DNA of 64,000 nt from Histidinibacterium aquaticum (GCF_008710275.1 NZ_VYQE01000001.1:985807-1049806), one strand, 5' to 3'; shown: positions 51,704 to 60,269, numbered from the stretch's first letter. Notes: generated by a model from the letters alone, not told the origin. A program made the numbers and translations.

Positions 51704-52489
51704 TCAGATGACGTCGGGCTCGTACCAGTCGCCGATACGCACTTCGGAGGCATCGCCCACGAGCTCGGCGAACTCCTCCGGGTCCTGCGTGCCGCCGTCG
51801 CCGCCACGGTAGTGGTAGGGATAGACGTAGGTCGGCTGGAACTGCTGCACCGCCTCGGCCGCCTGCTGGGCGGTCTGGGTGTAGGGCAGGTTCATGCAGA
51901 GGAAGGCGAGGTCGATGTTCTCGAGCGCCAGCATCTCCTCGACCGGCTCGGTATCGCCGGAGATGTAGGTGCGGAACCCGTCGATGCTCAACACATAGCC
52001 GTTGTCCCGGCCCGGCGGATGGTAGTTCATCCGGTCCTCGGTGAGGTTGTGCGCCGGGATCGCGTCGATCTCCACCTCGTTCCAGGTGGTGCTGTCGCCG
52101 TTGGCGAGAGTTTCCGCCCCCTCGGCCAGGTCCTCCGGAAGCATGTCGGCCACGGCGGGGTTGGTGATGAGATGCGTCTCCTCGCCCATCAGCGCGCTCA
52201 GGGTCTCGGCGTTGTAGTGGTCGCCGTGCTCGTGGGTGATGAGGATCAGGTCCGGCGCGGGCAGGTCGGCATACTGCTCGGCGTCGCCGACGGGGTCGGT
52301 GTAGATCGTCCCCGCGGGCGTCTCCATCACGAAGGAGGCGTGGGAGATCGGATGCACGGTGATCTGGCCGCTCTCGGTCTCGAAGGTGTTGCCGGTATGG
52401 GCGGCAGCATGGGCGGCGTAGGGCAGAACGGTCACGGCACCGGCACTGGCGGCGGCGGTCACGAGAAAGCTGCGGCGTGTCTGGGTCAT
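51704..52489 (-). CDS. Exported metallo-beta-lactamase-fold hydrolase
   Basis: A 261-residue MBL-fold protein with a Tat-like leader (TRRSFLVTAAASAGAVTVLP). The metal motif HEHGDH lies near residue 86 (LILITHEHGDHYNAETL), with a later YISGDTEPVEEML and a C-terminal YPYHYRGGDGG His. It resembles the UlaG/L-ascorbate-lactonase-like or general MBL hydrolases. The substrate is unknown. ATG at 52489 follows AGGAAGAG. It lies within the broken spc cluster. Confidence 0.85.
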   Translation of the reverse strand: MTQTRRSFLVTAAASAGAVTVLPYAAHAAAHTGNTFETESGQITVHPISHASFVMETPAGTIYTDPVGDAEQYADLPAPDLILITHEHGDHYNAETLSALMGEETHLITNPAVADMLPEDLAEGAETLANGDSTTWNEVEIDAIPAHNLTEDRMNYHPPGRDNGYVLSIDGFRTYISGDTEPVEEMLALENIDLAFLCMNLPYTQTAQQAAEAVQQFQPTYVYPYHYRGGDGGTQDPEEFAELVGDASEVRIGDWYEPDVI

Positions 52490-52559
52490 GTGTCTCTTCC
52501 TCCTGCGGTGGACTGACGCAGAGGTAACGCCATGGCCCGGGCCGGCAATCACGTTCGGG

Positions 52560-53183
52560 TCAGGTTCCCTGTTTGCGGGCGATCAGGAAGAGTGCGGACA
52601 TGCGGGACGGCTTCCACCTGCGTTCGACGTGGAGCCCCGCCTCTTCGACTTCCGCGACGAGGTCCGCCTCGGAAAAGAAGCCGACCTCAGGGACGAATCC
52701 GAACAGCCCCGGCAAGGGCAGGACGAAGCGCAGGGGGTGCCACCGCCCCGGCGTGAAGGTGCTCGAGACGAAGACGCCGCCGGGCTTGAGCAGCCGGGCG
52801 CACTTGGCGAGGACCGCTGGCCGGTCGCCAACGAGGTGCAGGATGGAATGCGCCATGACCATGTCGAAGGGCCCGCGCCCCTCGTCAATCTCCTCGGCCG
52901 AGGCGCGCTCGAAGGTCACGTTGGTGACTCCGGCCTCCTCGGCCTTCTTCCGGGCGATCTCTAGCATACCCTCGGCGTAGTCGGTCGCGAGGATGTGCCT
53001 GGCGTGGGGCCCGTGGCGGATCGCGGTCGTCCCGGTGCCGCAGCCGATCTCGAGGACCTCGCTCTCGGGCGTCAGGTACTCCTGCGTCTCGCGCAGCTTC
53101 CGCTCGTAGATCTCCTCGTTCGGAATCTTGGACCGGGAATAGCGTTCGGCCATCCGGCTCCAGAATTCGGGTCGTGTCGCCAT
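52560..53183 (-). CDS. Class I SAM-dependent methyltransferase
   Basis: A 207-residue methyltransferase. Motif I is VLEIGCGTGTTAI, followed by ILATDYAEGMLEIARKKA and the acidic loop PFDMVMAHSILHLV, with LLKPGGVFVSSTF as motif IV/VI. It resembles UbiE-like small-molecule or lipid methyltransferases. The last third contains hydrophobic FVLPLPGLFGFVPEVGFF. Substrate unknown. ATG at 53183 follows GGAGGGG. It sits after the rpmD terminator, with a possible -10 TATCAT at 53219-53214. Confidence 0.85.
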   Translation of the reverse strand: MATRPEFWSRMAERYSRSKIPNEEIYERKLRETQEYLTPESEVLEIGCGTGTTAIRHGPHARHILATDYAEGMLEIARKKAEEAGVTNVTFERASAEEIDEGRGPFDMVMAHSILHLVGDRPAVLAKCARLLKPGGVFVSSTFTPGRWHPLRFVLPLPGLFGFVPEVGFFSEADLVAEVEEAGLHVERRWKPSRMSALFLIARKQGT

Positions 53184-53238
53184 GATCGCCCCTCCCCCGC
53201 GGCTGCTCGCCGCATGATACGCCATCGCACGGTCCCTG

Positions 53239-53275
53239 AAACGAGAAACGCCCCCGAGCCTTTCGGCCGGGGGCG
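53239..53275 (-). terminator. Terminator after rpmD
   Basis: CGCCCCCG (53249-53256) and CGGGGGCG (53268-53275) form an 8-bp stem around an inner GCC-TTTC-GGC stem. On the minus strand TTTCTCGTTTC follows. It starts 26 bases after the rpmD stop, so the 5' part of the spc operon ends here. Confidence 0.82.
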
Positions 53276-53300
53276 CTTCGATCTCGGGACGAAGAGGGCG

Positions 53301-53489
53301 TCAGCCGCGCTCTTCGACGATCTCGACCAGATGCGGGATCTTGTTGATCATGCCGCGGACGGAGGGGGTGTCCTCCAGCTCGCGCGTGCGGTGCATCTTG
53401 TTCAGGCCCAGACCGATGAGGGTCTGGCGCTGGATCTCGGGGCGGCGGATCGGCGAGCCGATCTGCTTCACGACGATGGTCTTGGCCAT
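53301..53489 (-). CDS. rpmD: 50S ribosomal protein L30
   Basis: A 62-residue L30 reading [20 protein letters not shown] with [20 protein letters not shown] and a final HLVEIVEE. Complete. It ends at a factor-independent terminator and is followed by non-ribosomal genes instead of rplO. Confidence 0.97.
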   Translation of the reverse strand: MAKTIVVKQIGSPIRRPEIQRQTLIGLGLNKMHRTRELEDTPSVRGMINKIPHLVEIVEERG

Positions 53490-53492
53490 GGT

Positions 53493-54074
53493 TTAAGCCT
53501 CCTCGGCGACCTGCGACGAGCCCTGCGGGGTCTCGTCACGCTTGGGCAGGATGTCGGCCACCTTCTTGCCGCGGCGCTGCGCGACGGAGCGGGGGGACTG
53601 CTCCTTGCGGAGACCGTCGAGCGTGGCGCGGATCATGTTGTAGGGGTTCTGCGAGCCGAGCGACTTGGCGACGACGTCCTGGACGCCGAGCATTTCGAAG
53701 ACGGCACGCATCGGACCACCGGCGATGATCCCGGTACCCTGAGACGCGGTCCGCATGACGACGCGGCCGGCGCCGTGGCGACCTTCCATGTCGTGGTGCA
53801 GGGTGCGGCCCTCGCGGAGCTGCACGCGGATCATGCCGCGCTTGGCCTGCTCGGTGGCCTTGCGGATGGCCTCGGGGACCTCCTTGGCCTTGCCCTTGCC
53901 GAAGCCGACGCGGCCCTTCTGGTCGCCCACGACGACGAGCGCGGCGAAGCCGAAGCGCTTACCGCCCTTGACGGTCTTGGAGACACGGTTGATCGCTACG
54001 AGGCGATCGGCGAATTCGGGAGCTTCGTCGCGGTCGCGACGGCCGCCTCCCCGGTTCTGCGGTTCTCTTGCCAT
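53493..54074 (-). CDS. rpsE: 30S ribosomal protein S5
   Basis: A 193-residue S5 with the dsRBD-like [20 protein letters not shown] and [17 protein letters not shown], and [20 protein letters not shown] in the second domain. The ATG (54074) starts [16 protein letters not shown]; the longer frame lacks family sequence. It lies three bases upstream of rpmD. A palindrome-rich 217-bp gap separates it from rplR. Confidence 0.96.
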   Translation of the reverse strand: MAREPQNRGGGRRDRDEAPEFADRLVAINRVSKTVKGGKRFGFAALVVVGDQKGRVGFGKGKAKEVPEAIRKATEQAKRGMIRVQLREGRTLHHDMEGRHGAGRVVMRTASQGTGIIAGGPMRAVFEMLGVQDVVAKSLGSQNPYNMIRATLDGLRKEQSPRSVAQRRGKKVADILPKRDETPQGSSQVAEEA

Positions 54075-54182
54075 AAAGCGGCATCCTTTCGCGTGGGCTT
54101 CCGCCCGTTGGTCCAATCGAAGTGGCCCATCCGGGCCCCCGATCATCGAGGCGGCCGCGCGGGCCGCCTTCCAGTTTCGTGA

Positions 54183-54286
54183 GGTGGGTTCGAAACCCAC
54201 CCTGCGGGTCGTGCGTCGGCCCGGGCGTGGGGAGGGTTTTCAACCCACCGCACATCCGGGCCAAGGTGGGGCTTTCACCCCACCTT
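54183..54286. repeat. Three tandem palindromes of the GGTGGGTT/AACCCACC family
   Basis: In the gap between rplR and rpsE, a perfect copy (54183-54201, GGTGGGTT-CGA-AACCCACC) is followed by a decayed copy (54231-54249, GGGTT-TTC-AACCC core with one mismatch) and a longer copy (54263-54286, AAGGTGGGG/CCCCACCTT). The nearly perfect copy matches 57896-57914. Confidence 0.65.
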
Positions 54287-54291
54287 CGTCG

Positions 54292-54651
54292 TCACAGTTT
54301 CAGACCACCCTCGCGGGCGGCATCGGCCAAGGCCTTGATCTTCCCGTGGAACAGGAAGCCGCCCCGGTCGAACTGGGCCTCGGTCACGCCGGCGGCCTTG
54401 GCACGCTCGGCGATCGTCGCGCCGACCTTGGCCGCCGCTTCGAGGTTGTTCTTGCCGAAAACGCCGAGCTCCTTCTCCATGGAGGAGGCGGAGGCGAGCG
54501 TGGTGCCCGCGACGTCGTCGATCAGCTGAACGCTGATGTTCTTGTTCGAGCGGTGAACCGAGAGGCGCGGACGCCCGGAGTTCACCTTGCGAAGCTTGTT
54601 CCGGACGCGCAGGCGGCGTTTGATGAACAAGGTGCGCTTGTCTTGAGCCAT
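54292..54651 (-). CDS. rplR: 50S ribosomal protein L18
   Basis: A 119-residue L18 with [20 protein letters not shown] and the 5S-rRNA-binding [20 protein letters not shown], ending in [20 protein letters not shown]. It lies 11 bases downstream of rplF. Confidence 0.97.
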   Translation of the reverse strand: MAQDKRTLFIKRRLRVRNKLRKVNSGRPRLSVHRSNKNISVQLIDDVAGTTLASASSMEKELGVFGKNNLEAAAKVGATIAERAKAAGVTEAQFDRGGFLFHGKIKALADAAREGGLKL

Positions 54652-54662
54652 CTGTCTCGTCC

Positions 54663-55196
54663 TTACTTCTTCTTGCCTTCCTTACGGAAGATATACTCGT
54701 CGACGTACTTGATGCCCTTGCCCTTGTAGGGCTCCGGCGCACGCCATTCACGGATGTTCGCGGCGACCTGGCCGACCTGCTGCTGGTCGGCGCCCTCGAC
54801 GATGACCTGGGTCGGCTTCGGAGCCTGGATGGTCACGCCTTCCGGGGTCTCGAAGTTCACGTCGTGGCTGTAGCCGAGGTTCAGCTTCAGGGTGTTGCCC
54901 TGCATCTGGGCCCGGTAGCCGACGCCGTTGATCTCGAGCTCCTTCTTGAAGCCCTCCGTCACGCCCTGGACGCAGTTCGCGACCTGGGTGCGGGACATGC
55001 CCCACTGCTGGCGCGCGCGCTTGGACTTGCCGCGCGGGGTCACCGTCACGGCGTTGTCCTCGACGGTCAGCGTGACGTCGTCGGTGGCGGTGAAGGTCCG
55101 GGTGCCCTTGGGCCCCTTCACTTCGATGGTCTGGCCGGAGACGGAGGCCTCAACCCCCGACGGCAGCTCGACCGGTCGTTTTCCAATACGAGACAT
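54663..55196 (-). CDS. rplF: 50S ribosomal protein L6
   Basis: A 177-residue L6 starting [20 protein letters not shown], with the second domain at [20 protein letters not shown] and the conserved [19 protein letters not shown] near the end. The ATG at 55196 follows GGAGAAGGCA. Typical two-domain protein at the factor-binding region. Confidence 0.97.
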   Translation of the reverse strand: MSRIGKRPVELPSGVEASVSGQTIEVKGPKGTRTFTATDDVTLTVEDNAVTVTPRGKSKRARQQWGMSRTQVANCVQGVTEGFKKELEINGVGYRAQMQGNTLKLNLGYSHDVNFETPEGVTIQAPKPTQVIVEGADQQQVGQVAANIREWRAPEPYKGKGIKYVDEYIFRKEGKKK

Positions 55197-55207
55197 TGCC
55201 TTCTCCT

Positions 55208-55600
55208 CTAGAATACGGTGCAGAGCACCTCGCCGCCGACATTGGCGGTCCGGGCGTTCGCGTCCGACATCACACCCTTGGGGGTGGAGACAATCGACAC
55301 GCCGAGGCCCTGACGGACCTGCGGGATGTCCTTGCACGCCATGTAGACGCGGCGACCGGGCTTGGAGACCCGGGCCAGCTCGCGAATGACGGGCGTGCCC
55401 TCGTAGTACTTGAGGCTGATCTCGTAGGCCGGATGTCCGTCGGGGCCCGTGGTCTTCTCGTAACCGCGGATGTAGCCCTCGTCGGCCAGCACATCGAGCA
55501 CCCAGCCCCGCAGCTTCGACGCGGGGGTCGAAACCGTGGACTTGTGCCGCATCTGGCCGTTCCGGATACGGGTCAGCATATCGCCGATGGGATCGTTCAT
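55208..55600 (-). CDS. rpsH: 30S ribosomal protein S8
   Basis: A 130-residue S8 with [35 protein letters not shown] and the C-terminal [21 protein letters not shown]8 is often the repressor of the spc operon through a hairpin near rplE; no such fold was sought. Confidence 0.97.
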   Translation of the reverse strand: MNDPIGDMLTRIRNGQMRHKSTVSTPASKLRGWVLDVLADEGYIRGYEKTTGPDGHPAYEISLKYYEGTPVIRELARVSKPGRRVYMACKDIPQVRQGLGVSIVSTPKGVMSDANARTANVGGEVLCTVF

Positions 55601-55613
55601 ATGACTGCCCTCC

Positions 55614-55919
55614 TTACCAGCTCGACTTCACCATGCCGGGCACCTGGCCCGTGGAGCCCAGTTCGCGCAGGGCGATCCGGCTCATCTTCAGCTTACGGTA
55701 GTAGGCGTGGGGACGCCCCGTCAGCTGGCAGCGGTTGTGAAGGCGGGTGGGCGAGGAATTGCGGGGCAGCTTGGCGAGCTTGAGGCGCGCCTTGAACCGC
55801 TCTTCCATCGGTTTGCTTTCGTCGTTCGCGATCTCTTTCAGAGCCGCGCGCTTGGCCGCGTATTGCTCGACCAGGCGCTGGCGCTTCTTCTCGCGTTCGA
55901 TCATGGATTTCTTTGCCAT
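55614..55919 (-). CDS. rpsN: 30S ribosomal protein S14
   Basis: A 101-residue S14 of the long, zinc-free type: [40 protein letters not shown] and [20 protein letters not shown]. Only one cysteine, so no zinc site. Normal position between rplE and rpsH. Confidence 0.97.
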   Translation of the reverse strand: MAKKSMIEREKKRQRLVEQYAAKRAALKEIANDESKPMEERFKARLKLAKLPRNSSPTRLHNRCQLTGRPHAYYRKLKMSRIALRELGSTGQVPGMVKSSW

Positions 55920-55930
55920 GGTCCTGGTCC

Positions 55931-56491
55931 TTACGCGTTAAACGGCATGTTGAAGTGCTTCAGCAGCGATTTCGCTTCGGCGTCGGTCTTCGCGGTGGTC
56001 ACGATGATCACGTCGATGCCCCAGACCTCGTCGACCTTGTCGAAGTTGATCTCGGGGAAAACGATGTGCTCCTTGATGCCCATCGCGAAGTTGCCGCGGC
56101 CGTCGAAGCTGGGCTTCACGCCGCGGAAGTCGCGAATGCGGGGCATCGCGATCGTGACGAGGCGGTCCAGGAATTCGTACATCCGGTCGCCGCGGAGGGT
56201 CACCTTGGCCCCGAGCGGCATGTCCTCGCGGACGCGGAAGCCGGCGATCGACTTCTTCGCCTTGGTCACAACGGCCTGCTGGCCGGTGATGAGGGTGAGG
56301 TCGTCGGCGGCCGACTTGGCCTTCTTCGAATCCTTCACCGCCTCGGAGCCAGCCCCGATGTTCAGCACGATCTTCTCGAGCCGCGGGATCTGCAGGTCGT
56401 TCTTGTATCCGAACTCCTCTTTCAGCGCAGGCTTGATGTCGCTGCGGAAGAGGGTGCGGAGACGCGGGGTATAATCGGTCGTGTCGAGCAT
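55931..56491 (-). CDS. rplE: 50S ribosomal protein L5
   Basis: A 186-residue L5 with [40 protein letters not shown] and the C-terminal MPFNA region. It binds 5S rRNA. The ATG overlaps the rplX stop by one base (TGATG), so the pair is coupled. Confidence 0.97.
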   Translation of the reverse strand: MLDTTDYTPRLRTLFRSDIKPALKEEFGYKNDLQIPRLEKIVLNIGAGSEAVKDSKKAKSAADDLTLITGQQAVVTKAKKSIAGFRVREDMPLGAKVTLRGDRMYEFLDRLVTIAMPRIRDFRGVKPSFDGRGNFAMGIKEHIVFPEINFDKVDEVWGIDVIIVTTAKTDAEAKSLLKHFNMPFNA

Positions 56492-56796
56492 CAGATCACG
56501 TCTCCCGTGGTCTTGGCGTAGCGGACCTTCTTGCCGTCCTCGACGCGGAAGCCGACGCGGGTCGCCTTGCCGTTGGCGTCGACCAGGGCGAGGTTGGAAA
56601 GATCCAGCGGCATCGCCTTGGGCTGGCGGCCGCCCTGGTTGGTCTGGGACTGGCGCTGGTGGCGCACGGCCATGTTCACGCCGTCGACGACGGCCTTGCC
56701 CTTGTCGGGAAGAACGGAGGAGACCTCACCGGTCTTGCCCTTGTCCTTGCCCGCGAGCACGACGACCTTGTCGCCGGTCTTGATCTTGGCAGCCAT
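56491..56796 (-). CDS. rplX: 50S ribosomal protein L24
   Basis: A 101-residue KOW protein: [20 protein letters not shown], then [16 protein letters not shown]. The ATG at 56796 follows GGAGG at seven bases. A GTG one codon earlier overlaps the rplN stop. It is coupled to both neighbours. Confidence 0.97.
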   Translation of the reverse strand: MAAKIKTGDKVVVLAGKDKGKTGEVSSVLPDKGKAVVDGVNMAVRHQRQSQTNQGGRQPKAMPLDLSNLALVDANGKATRVGFRVEDGKKVRYAKTTGDVI

Positions 56797-57164
56797 CACA
56801 GCACCTCCGGAGCGAGCGAGATGATCTTCATGAAGTTCTTCGCGCGCAGCTCGCGGACGACCGGCCCGAAGATACGGGTGCCGACCGGCTCGTTGTTGTT
56901 GTTGAGGATCACGGCCGCGTTGCGGTCGAAGCGGATCGCGGTGCCGTCGTCGCGACGGACTTCCTTGGCGGTGCGCACGACGACGGCCTTGCGGACGTCA
57001 CCCTTCTTCACGCGGCCGCGCGGGATCGCTTCCTTGACGGAGACGACGATGATGTCGCCGACCGATGCGTACCGGCGGTGAGAGCCGCCGAGCACCTTGA
57101 TGCACTGAACCTTCCGGGCCCCGGAATTGTCAGCGACATCCAGATTGGTCTGCATCTGGATCAT
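56796..57164 (-). CDS. rplN: 50S ribosomal protein L14
   Basis: A 122-residue L14, nearly invariant: [40 protein letters not shown] and [17 protein letters not shown]. Its stop overlaps the rplX start by one base (TGATG). Confidence 0.98.
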   Translation of the reverse strand: MIQMQTNLDVADNSGARKVQCIKVLGGSHRRYASVGDIIVVSVKEAIPRGRVKKGDVRKAVVVRTAKEVRRDDGTAIRFDRNAAVILNNNNEPVGTRIFGPVVRELRAKNFMKIISLAPEVL

Positions 57165-57239
57165 TTAGGTTTCTCCCGACCTTTGGGGGCTGTTCTCGTT
57201 AGCTCCCCCAGGGTTTCGTTCAAACCGGACTGTGGGGGC

Positions 57240-57470
57240 TTACTCGGCCACCACCTCCCAGCGTTTGGTTTTCGACTTCGGCGCGCACTCGATGATGCGG
57301 ACGGTGTCGCCGACGTTGAACTTCTCCTGCTCGTCGTGGGCGCGGTACTTCTTCGACTTCCGGATCGTCTTCTTGAGAACCGGGTGCGTGAAGCGGCGCT
57401 CGACGGAGACCGTGACGGTCTGCGCGTTCTGCGTGGAGGTGACGGTGCCTTGAAGGATTCTCTTGGGCAT
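57240..57470 (-). CDS. rpsQ: 30S ribosomal protein S17
   Basis: A 76-residue S17 reading [20 protein letters not shown] and [20 protein letters not shown], ending in [18 protein letters not shown]. Three bases downstream of rpmC. Normal length. Confidence 0.97.
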   Translation of the reverse strand: MPKRILQGTVTSTQNAQTVTVSVERRFTHPVLKKTIRKSKKYRAHDEQEKFNVGDTVRIIECAPKSKTKRWEVVAE

Positions 57471-57473
57471 GTC

Positions 57474-57680
57474 TTACGCCTCCGCCGCGGCCGATGCGGC
57501 CTTTTCGTTCAGGATGGTCTTCACGCGGGCCACGTCGCGGCGGACGGAGCGCATGCGCGCGGTGTTCTGGAGCTGGCCGGTGGCCTGCTGGAAGCGCAGG
57601 TTGAAGGCCTCTTTCTTGAGGGCGACAAGCTGGTCGCGGAGCTCGTCCGGAGTCTTGTCGCGCAGGTCGCTGGCGGTCAT
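57474..57680 (-). CDS. rpmC: 50S ribosomal protein L29
   Basis: A 68-residue helical hairpin protein: [20 protein letters not shown] and [20 protein letters not shown]. It should directly follow rplP; here an oxygenase gene and over 1 kb lie between. A candidate promoter (57777-57805) precedes it, so it may start a new transcript. Confidence 0.96.
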   Translation of the reverse strand: MTASDLRDKTPDELRDQLVALKKEAFNLRFQQATGQLQNTARMRSVRRDVARVKTILNEKAASAAAEA

Positions 57681-57776
57681 GTCGCCTCTTCCTTCGTGTT
57701 TTCAACATCACCGGAGGGCCCCAGCCCGTTTCGCGCGGGGTCACCCTGATTCCCGGTGGAGGATGGATGAGGGGGC

Positions 57777-57805
57777 CTCTTAGTCGCCAAAAGCCAACTT
57801 GGCAA
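57777..57805 (-). promoter_or_regulatory. Candidate promoter for the rpmC-to-rpmD unit
   Basis: On the minus strand TTGCCA (57805-57800) and TAAGAG (57782-57777) are separated by exactly 17 bases. They lie about 97 bases before the rpmC ATG. The -10 resembles that of the rpmH promoter (TAAGGG). Confidence 0.55.
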
Positions 57806-57895
57806 GCCTTTCCGGGAGCCCTGCCCCGGCGCTCTTCCCGCGGCGGGCGGGTTTTCAAGCCACAGCCCCCCTTCGCCGCCGTGCCGAGCCCGTAG

Positions 57896-57914
57896 GGTGG
57901 GTTTTCAACCCACC
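57896..57914. repeat. 19-bp palindrome GGTGGGTT-TTC-AACCCACC
   Basis: A perfect 8-bp stem and 3-base loop, identical in design to 54183-54201. A decayed copy (GGGTT-TTC-AA) lies about 50 bases before it at 57849. It is 22 bases after the oxygenase stop on the minus strand. Confidence 0.6.
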
Positions 57915-57936
57915 ACCCGCCAAGGCCCTGGCCGCC

Positions 57937-58557
57937 CTACTCCCACTTGTAGTTGAAGCTCACCGAGATCCGGTCGTCCTCGGCCATGTTCATCGGCACC
58001 TCGTGGCGCAGCCAGCTCTCCCAGAGCAGGACATCCCCGGCCTCGGTCGGCAGCGAGAGGAAGGTCTTCAGCTCCTCCCGCGCGCCCTTCTGCCGGGCGG
58101 GCGCGGCCATCATGAAGGGCAGACGCGGGTCCTCGAGCTTCAGCGCCGAGGTGCCCTCGGGCATCTGCACGTAGGTGGTCCCCGAAATGACCGAGTGGGG
58201 GTGGATGTGGCTGCCGTGCACCCCGCCCTCCGGCAGGATGTTGATCCAGAGGTCCTCGAGAACCAGTCCCTTGTCGCCGAGGTCGAACTCCAGGTCCTCG
58301 GCGAAGGCCGCGACGTGGGCATCAAGGCTCTTCACGAGGTCGGCGAAGATCGGGAAGCGCCAGGGCAGATCGGTGAGAGAGGCATAGGAGGTATAGCCGG
58401 GATATCCCTCGCGCTCACACCACTCTTGCCCCGCCTCGTCGTCCTCGGCGATGGAATAGCAGGAGGCCGCGAGTTCCGCGGTATCAACGGCGGGCGCATG
58501 CTCCTGGAGCCGGGCGCGGTAGAGGCGGGTCGCGAAGAGCGAGCGGATATCGGTCAT
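57937..58557 (-). CDS. Putative 2-oxoglutarate/Fe(II)-dependent oxygenase (TIGR02466-like)
   Basis: A 206-residue double-stranded beta-helix protein. The metal motif appears as GSHIHPHSVISGTTYVQMPE, and the distal His and 2-oxoglutarate Arg as LLWESWLRHEVPMN and DDRISVSFNYKW. The spacing fits the 2OG-FeII_Oxy_5 group. It lies between rplP and rpmC and has its own flanking palindromes. The substrate is unknown. Because E. coli RoxA hydroxylates an Arg of L16, and L16 is the upstream neighbour here, a ribosomal substrate is conceivable but unproven. Confidence 0.82.
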   Translation of the reverse strand: MTDIRSLFATRLYRARLQEHAPAVDTAELAASCYSIAEDDEAGQEWCEREGYPGYTSYASLTDLPWRFPIFADLVKSLDAHVAAFAEDLEFDLGDKGLVLEDLWINILPEGGVHGSHIHPHSVISGTTYVQMPEGTSALKLEDPRLPFMMAAPARQKGAREELKTFLSLPTEAGDVLLWESWLRHEVPMNMAEDDRISVSFNYKWE

Positions 58558-58613
58558 GACTCAGCCATAGTCCAAGGCGGTTTGTCGGGAAAGGCCGGGT
58601 GCGGCGCGGAAAA

Positions 58614-58627
58614 GGTTAACGTTAACC
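58614..58627. promoter_or_regulatory. Palindrome GGTTAACGTTAACC upstream of the oxygenase gene
   Basis: A perfect 14-bp palindrome with A-runs and T-runs outside (AAAA left, TTTT right). It lies 57 bases before the oxygenase start. The TTAACGTTAA core with a central CG looks like a LacI-family operator. No regulator gene is adjacent. Confidence 0.5.
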
Positions 58628-58660
58628 CTTTTCTGCCACGAAATCATGGGGATGACCCAC

Positions 58661-58676
58661 TGTCCAAGCTTGGACA
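58661..58676. repeat. Perfect 16-bp palindrome with GTCCAA-GC-TTGGAC core
   Basis: TGTCCAAGCTTGGACA is a perfect palindrome. Its 14-bp core differs from 34680-34693 only in the central two bases. It sits between the rplP terminator and the oxygenase start. Confidence 0.6.
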
Positions 58677-58679
58677 CCC

Positions 58680-58717
58680 CGAAATGAAAGCGCCCCCGCA
58701 CGGGAGGCGGGGGCGCT
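58680..58717 (-). terminator. Terminator after rplP
   Basis: AGCGCCCCCGC (58689-58699) and GCGGGGGCGCT (58707-58717) form a perfect 11-bp stem with a 7-base loop. On the minus strand TTTCATTTC follows. It lies 37 bases after the rplP stop and should end the S10-operon transcript. Confidence 0.85.
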
Positions 58718-58753
58718 CTGTTTCGACGGAGGGGCCGGCGACCGGCCGTCTCC

Positions 58754-59167
58754 TTACCAGTCTTCGCGCTGGATCGTGCGGGTCTTGATCGGCAGCTTCA
58801 TCGCAGCGAGACGCAGGGCCTCCACCGCGACGTCCTCGGAGACGCCATCGATCTCGAACATGACACGGCCCGGCTTGACCTTGGCGGCCCAGCGATCGAC
58901 CGAACCCTTACCTTTACCCATCCGCACCTCGATCGGCTTGGCCGTGACGGGCACGTCGGGGAAGATCCGGATCCAGACCCGGCCCTGACGCTTCATGTGG
59001 CGCGTCATGGCCCGGCGGGCGGCTTCGATCTGGCGGGCGGTGACCCGCTCGGGCTCCAGCGCCTTGAGGCCGAAGGTGCCGAAGTTCAGGTCGGAGCCAC
59101 CCTTGGCGGCGCCGCTGATCCGGCCCTTGTGCTGCTTGCGGAACTTTGTCCGTTTCGGTTGAAGCAT
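58754..59167 (-). CDS. rplP: 50S ribosomal protein L16
   Basis: A 137-residue L16 opening [20 protein letters not shown], with [20 protein letters not shown] and [20 protein letters not shown]. The arginine corresponding to the residue that is hydroxylated in E. coli L16 (R of VRMGKGKG) is conserved at about residue 82. It is the last gene before the terminator, not followed by rpmC. Confidence 0.97.
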   Translation of the reverse strand: MLQPKRTKFRKQHKGRISGAAKGGSDLNFGTFGLKALEPERVTARQIEAARRAMTRHMKRQGRVWIRIFPDVPVTAKPIEVRMGKGKGSVDRWAAKVKPGRVMFEIDGVSEDVAVEALRLAAMKLPIKTRTIQREDW

Positions 59168-59179
59168 CGGTTCTACTCC

Positions 59180-59884
59180 TTACCGGCCGCGCGCGCCGCG
59201 CGGGGCGGGGCCGTCCTGAAGCTCCTGCGCCTTGCGGTCACGGGCCTGGGGATCGTGCTCGAGGATCTCGCCTTTGAAGATCCAGACCTTGATCCCGATG
59301 ATCCCGTAGGGGGTCTGGGCTTCGCTGTGGGCGTAGTCGATATCGGCGCGGAGCGTGTGCAGGGGCACGCGGCCCTCGCGGTACCACTCCGTCCGGGCGA
59401 TCTCGGCGCCGCCGAGGCGGCCCGCGACGTTGACCCGGATACCGAGCGCACCCATCCGCATCGCGTTCTGCACCGCGCGCTTCATGGCACGGCGGAACGA
59501 GACCCGGCGCTCGAGCTGCTGGGCGATGCTCTCACCCACGAGCTGGGCGTCGAGCTCGGGCTTGCGGACTTCGACGATGTTGAGGTGCAGCTCGGAGTCG
59601 GTGAGCTTGCCGAGCTTCTTGCGCAGCACCTCGATGTCGGCGCCCTTCTTGCCGATGATGACGCCCGGACGCGCGGTATGGATCGTGACGCGGCACTTGC
59701 GGTGCGGACGCTCGATGATCACGCGGCTGACGCCGGCCTGTTTGCATTCCTGCTTGATGAACTCGCGGATCTTGATGTCCTCGAGCAGCAGGTCGCCGTA
59801 GTCCTTGGTATCGGCGTACCAGCGGCTGTCCCAGGTGCGGTTCACCTGAAGGCGCATGCCGATCGGATTGACCTTGTTACCCAT
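59180..59884 (-). CDS. rpsC: 30S ribosomal protein S3
   Basis: A 234-residue S3 reading [20 protein letters not shown], with the KH-domain loop [19 protein letters not shown] and GCRIQ-equivalent [20 protein letters not shown]. The ATG overlaps the rplV stop by one base (TAATG). Normal length. Confidence 0.97.
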   Translation of the reverse strand: MGNKVNPIGMRLQVNRTWDSRWYADTKDYGDLLLEDIKIREFIKQECKQAGVSRVIIERPHRKCRVTIHTARPGVIIGKKGADIEVLRKKLGKLTDSELHLNIVEVRKPELDAQLVGESIAQQLERRVSFRRAMKRAVQNAMRMGALGIRVNVAGRLGGAEIARTEWYREGRVPLHTLRADIDYAHSEAQTPYGIIGIKVWIFKGEILEHDPQARDRKAQELQDGPAPRGARGR

Positions 59885-60264
59885 TAGGCTTGCTCCTCGA
59901 CTTGACGCACCTTGATGGTGATTTCCGAGAACGGCTTCATGATCCGTCCGAAGCGGCCGCGGCCACGGGGCCGGCCCCGCTTCATCACCAGGTTCTTGCC
60001 GACCCAGGCCTCGGCGACGATGAGCTCATCGACGTCCAGGCCGTGATTGTTCTCGGCATTGGCGATCGCGGACTGAAGGCACTTCTTCACGTCCTCGGCG
60101 ATCCGGCGCTTGGAGAAGGTCAGGTCCGTGAGGGCCTTCTCGACCTTCTTGCCGCGGATCATGTGCGCGACCAGGTTCAGTTTCTGCGGGCTCGTGCGAA
60201 GCATGCGGGTCTTGGCCATCGCTTCGTTATCGGCCACGCGGCGGGGGTTCTTTTCCTTGCCCAT
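59884..60264 (-). CDS. rplV: 50S ribosomal protein L22
   Basis: A 126-residue L22 with [20 protein letters not shown] and the tunnel-loop segment FVGRGPRMKR-like [18 protein letters not shown]. The start is the ATG at 60264; an internal ATG at codon 16 is an alternative. Overlaps rpsC by one base. Confidence 0.96.
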   Translation of the reverse strand: MGKEKNPRRVADNEAMAKTRMLRTSPQKLNLVAHMIRGKKVEKALTDLTFSKRRIAEDVKKCLQSAIANAENNHGLDVDELIVAEAWVGKNLVMKRGRPRGRGRFGRIMKPFSEITIKVRQVEEQA

Positions 60265-60269
60265 GACTC

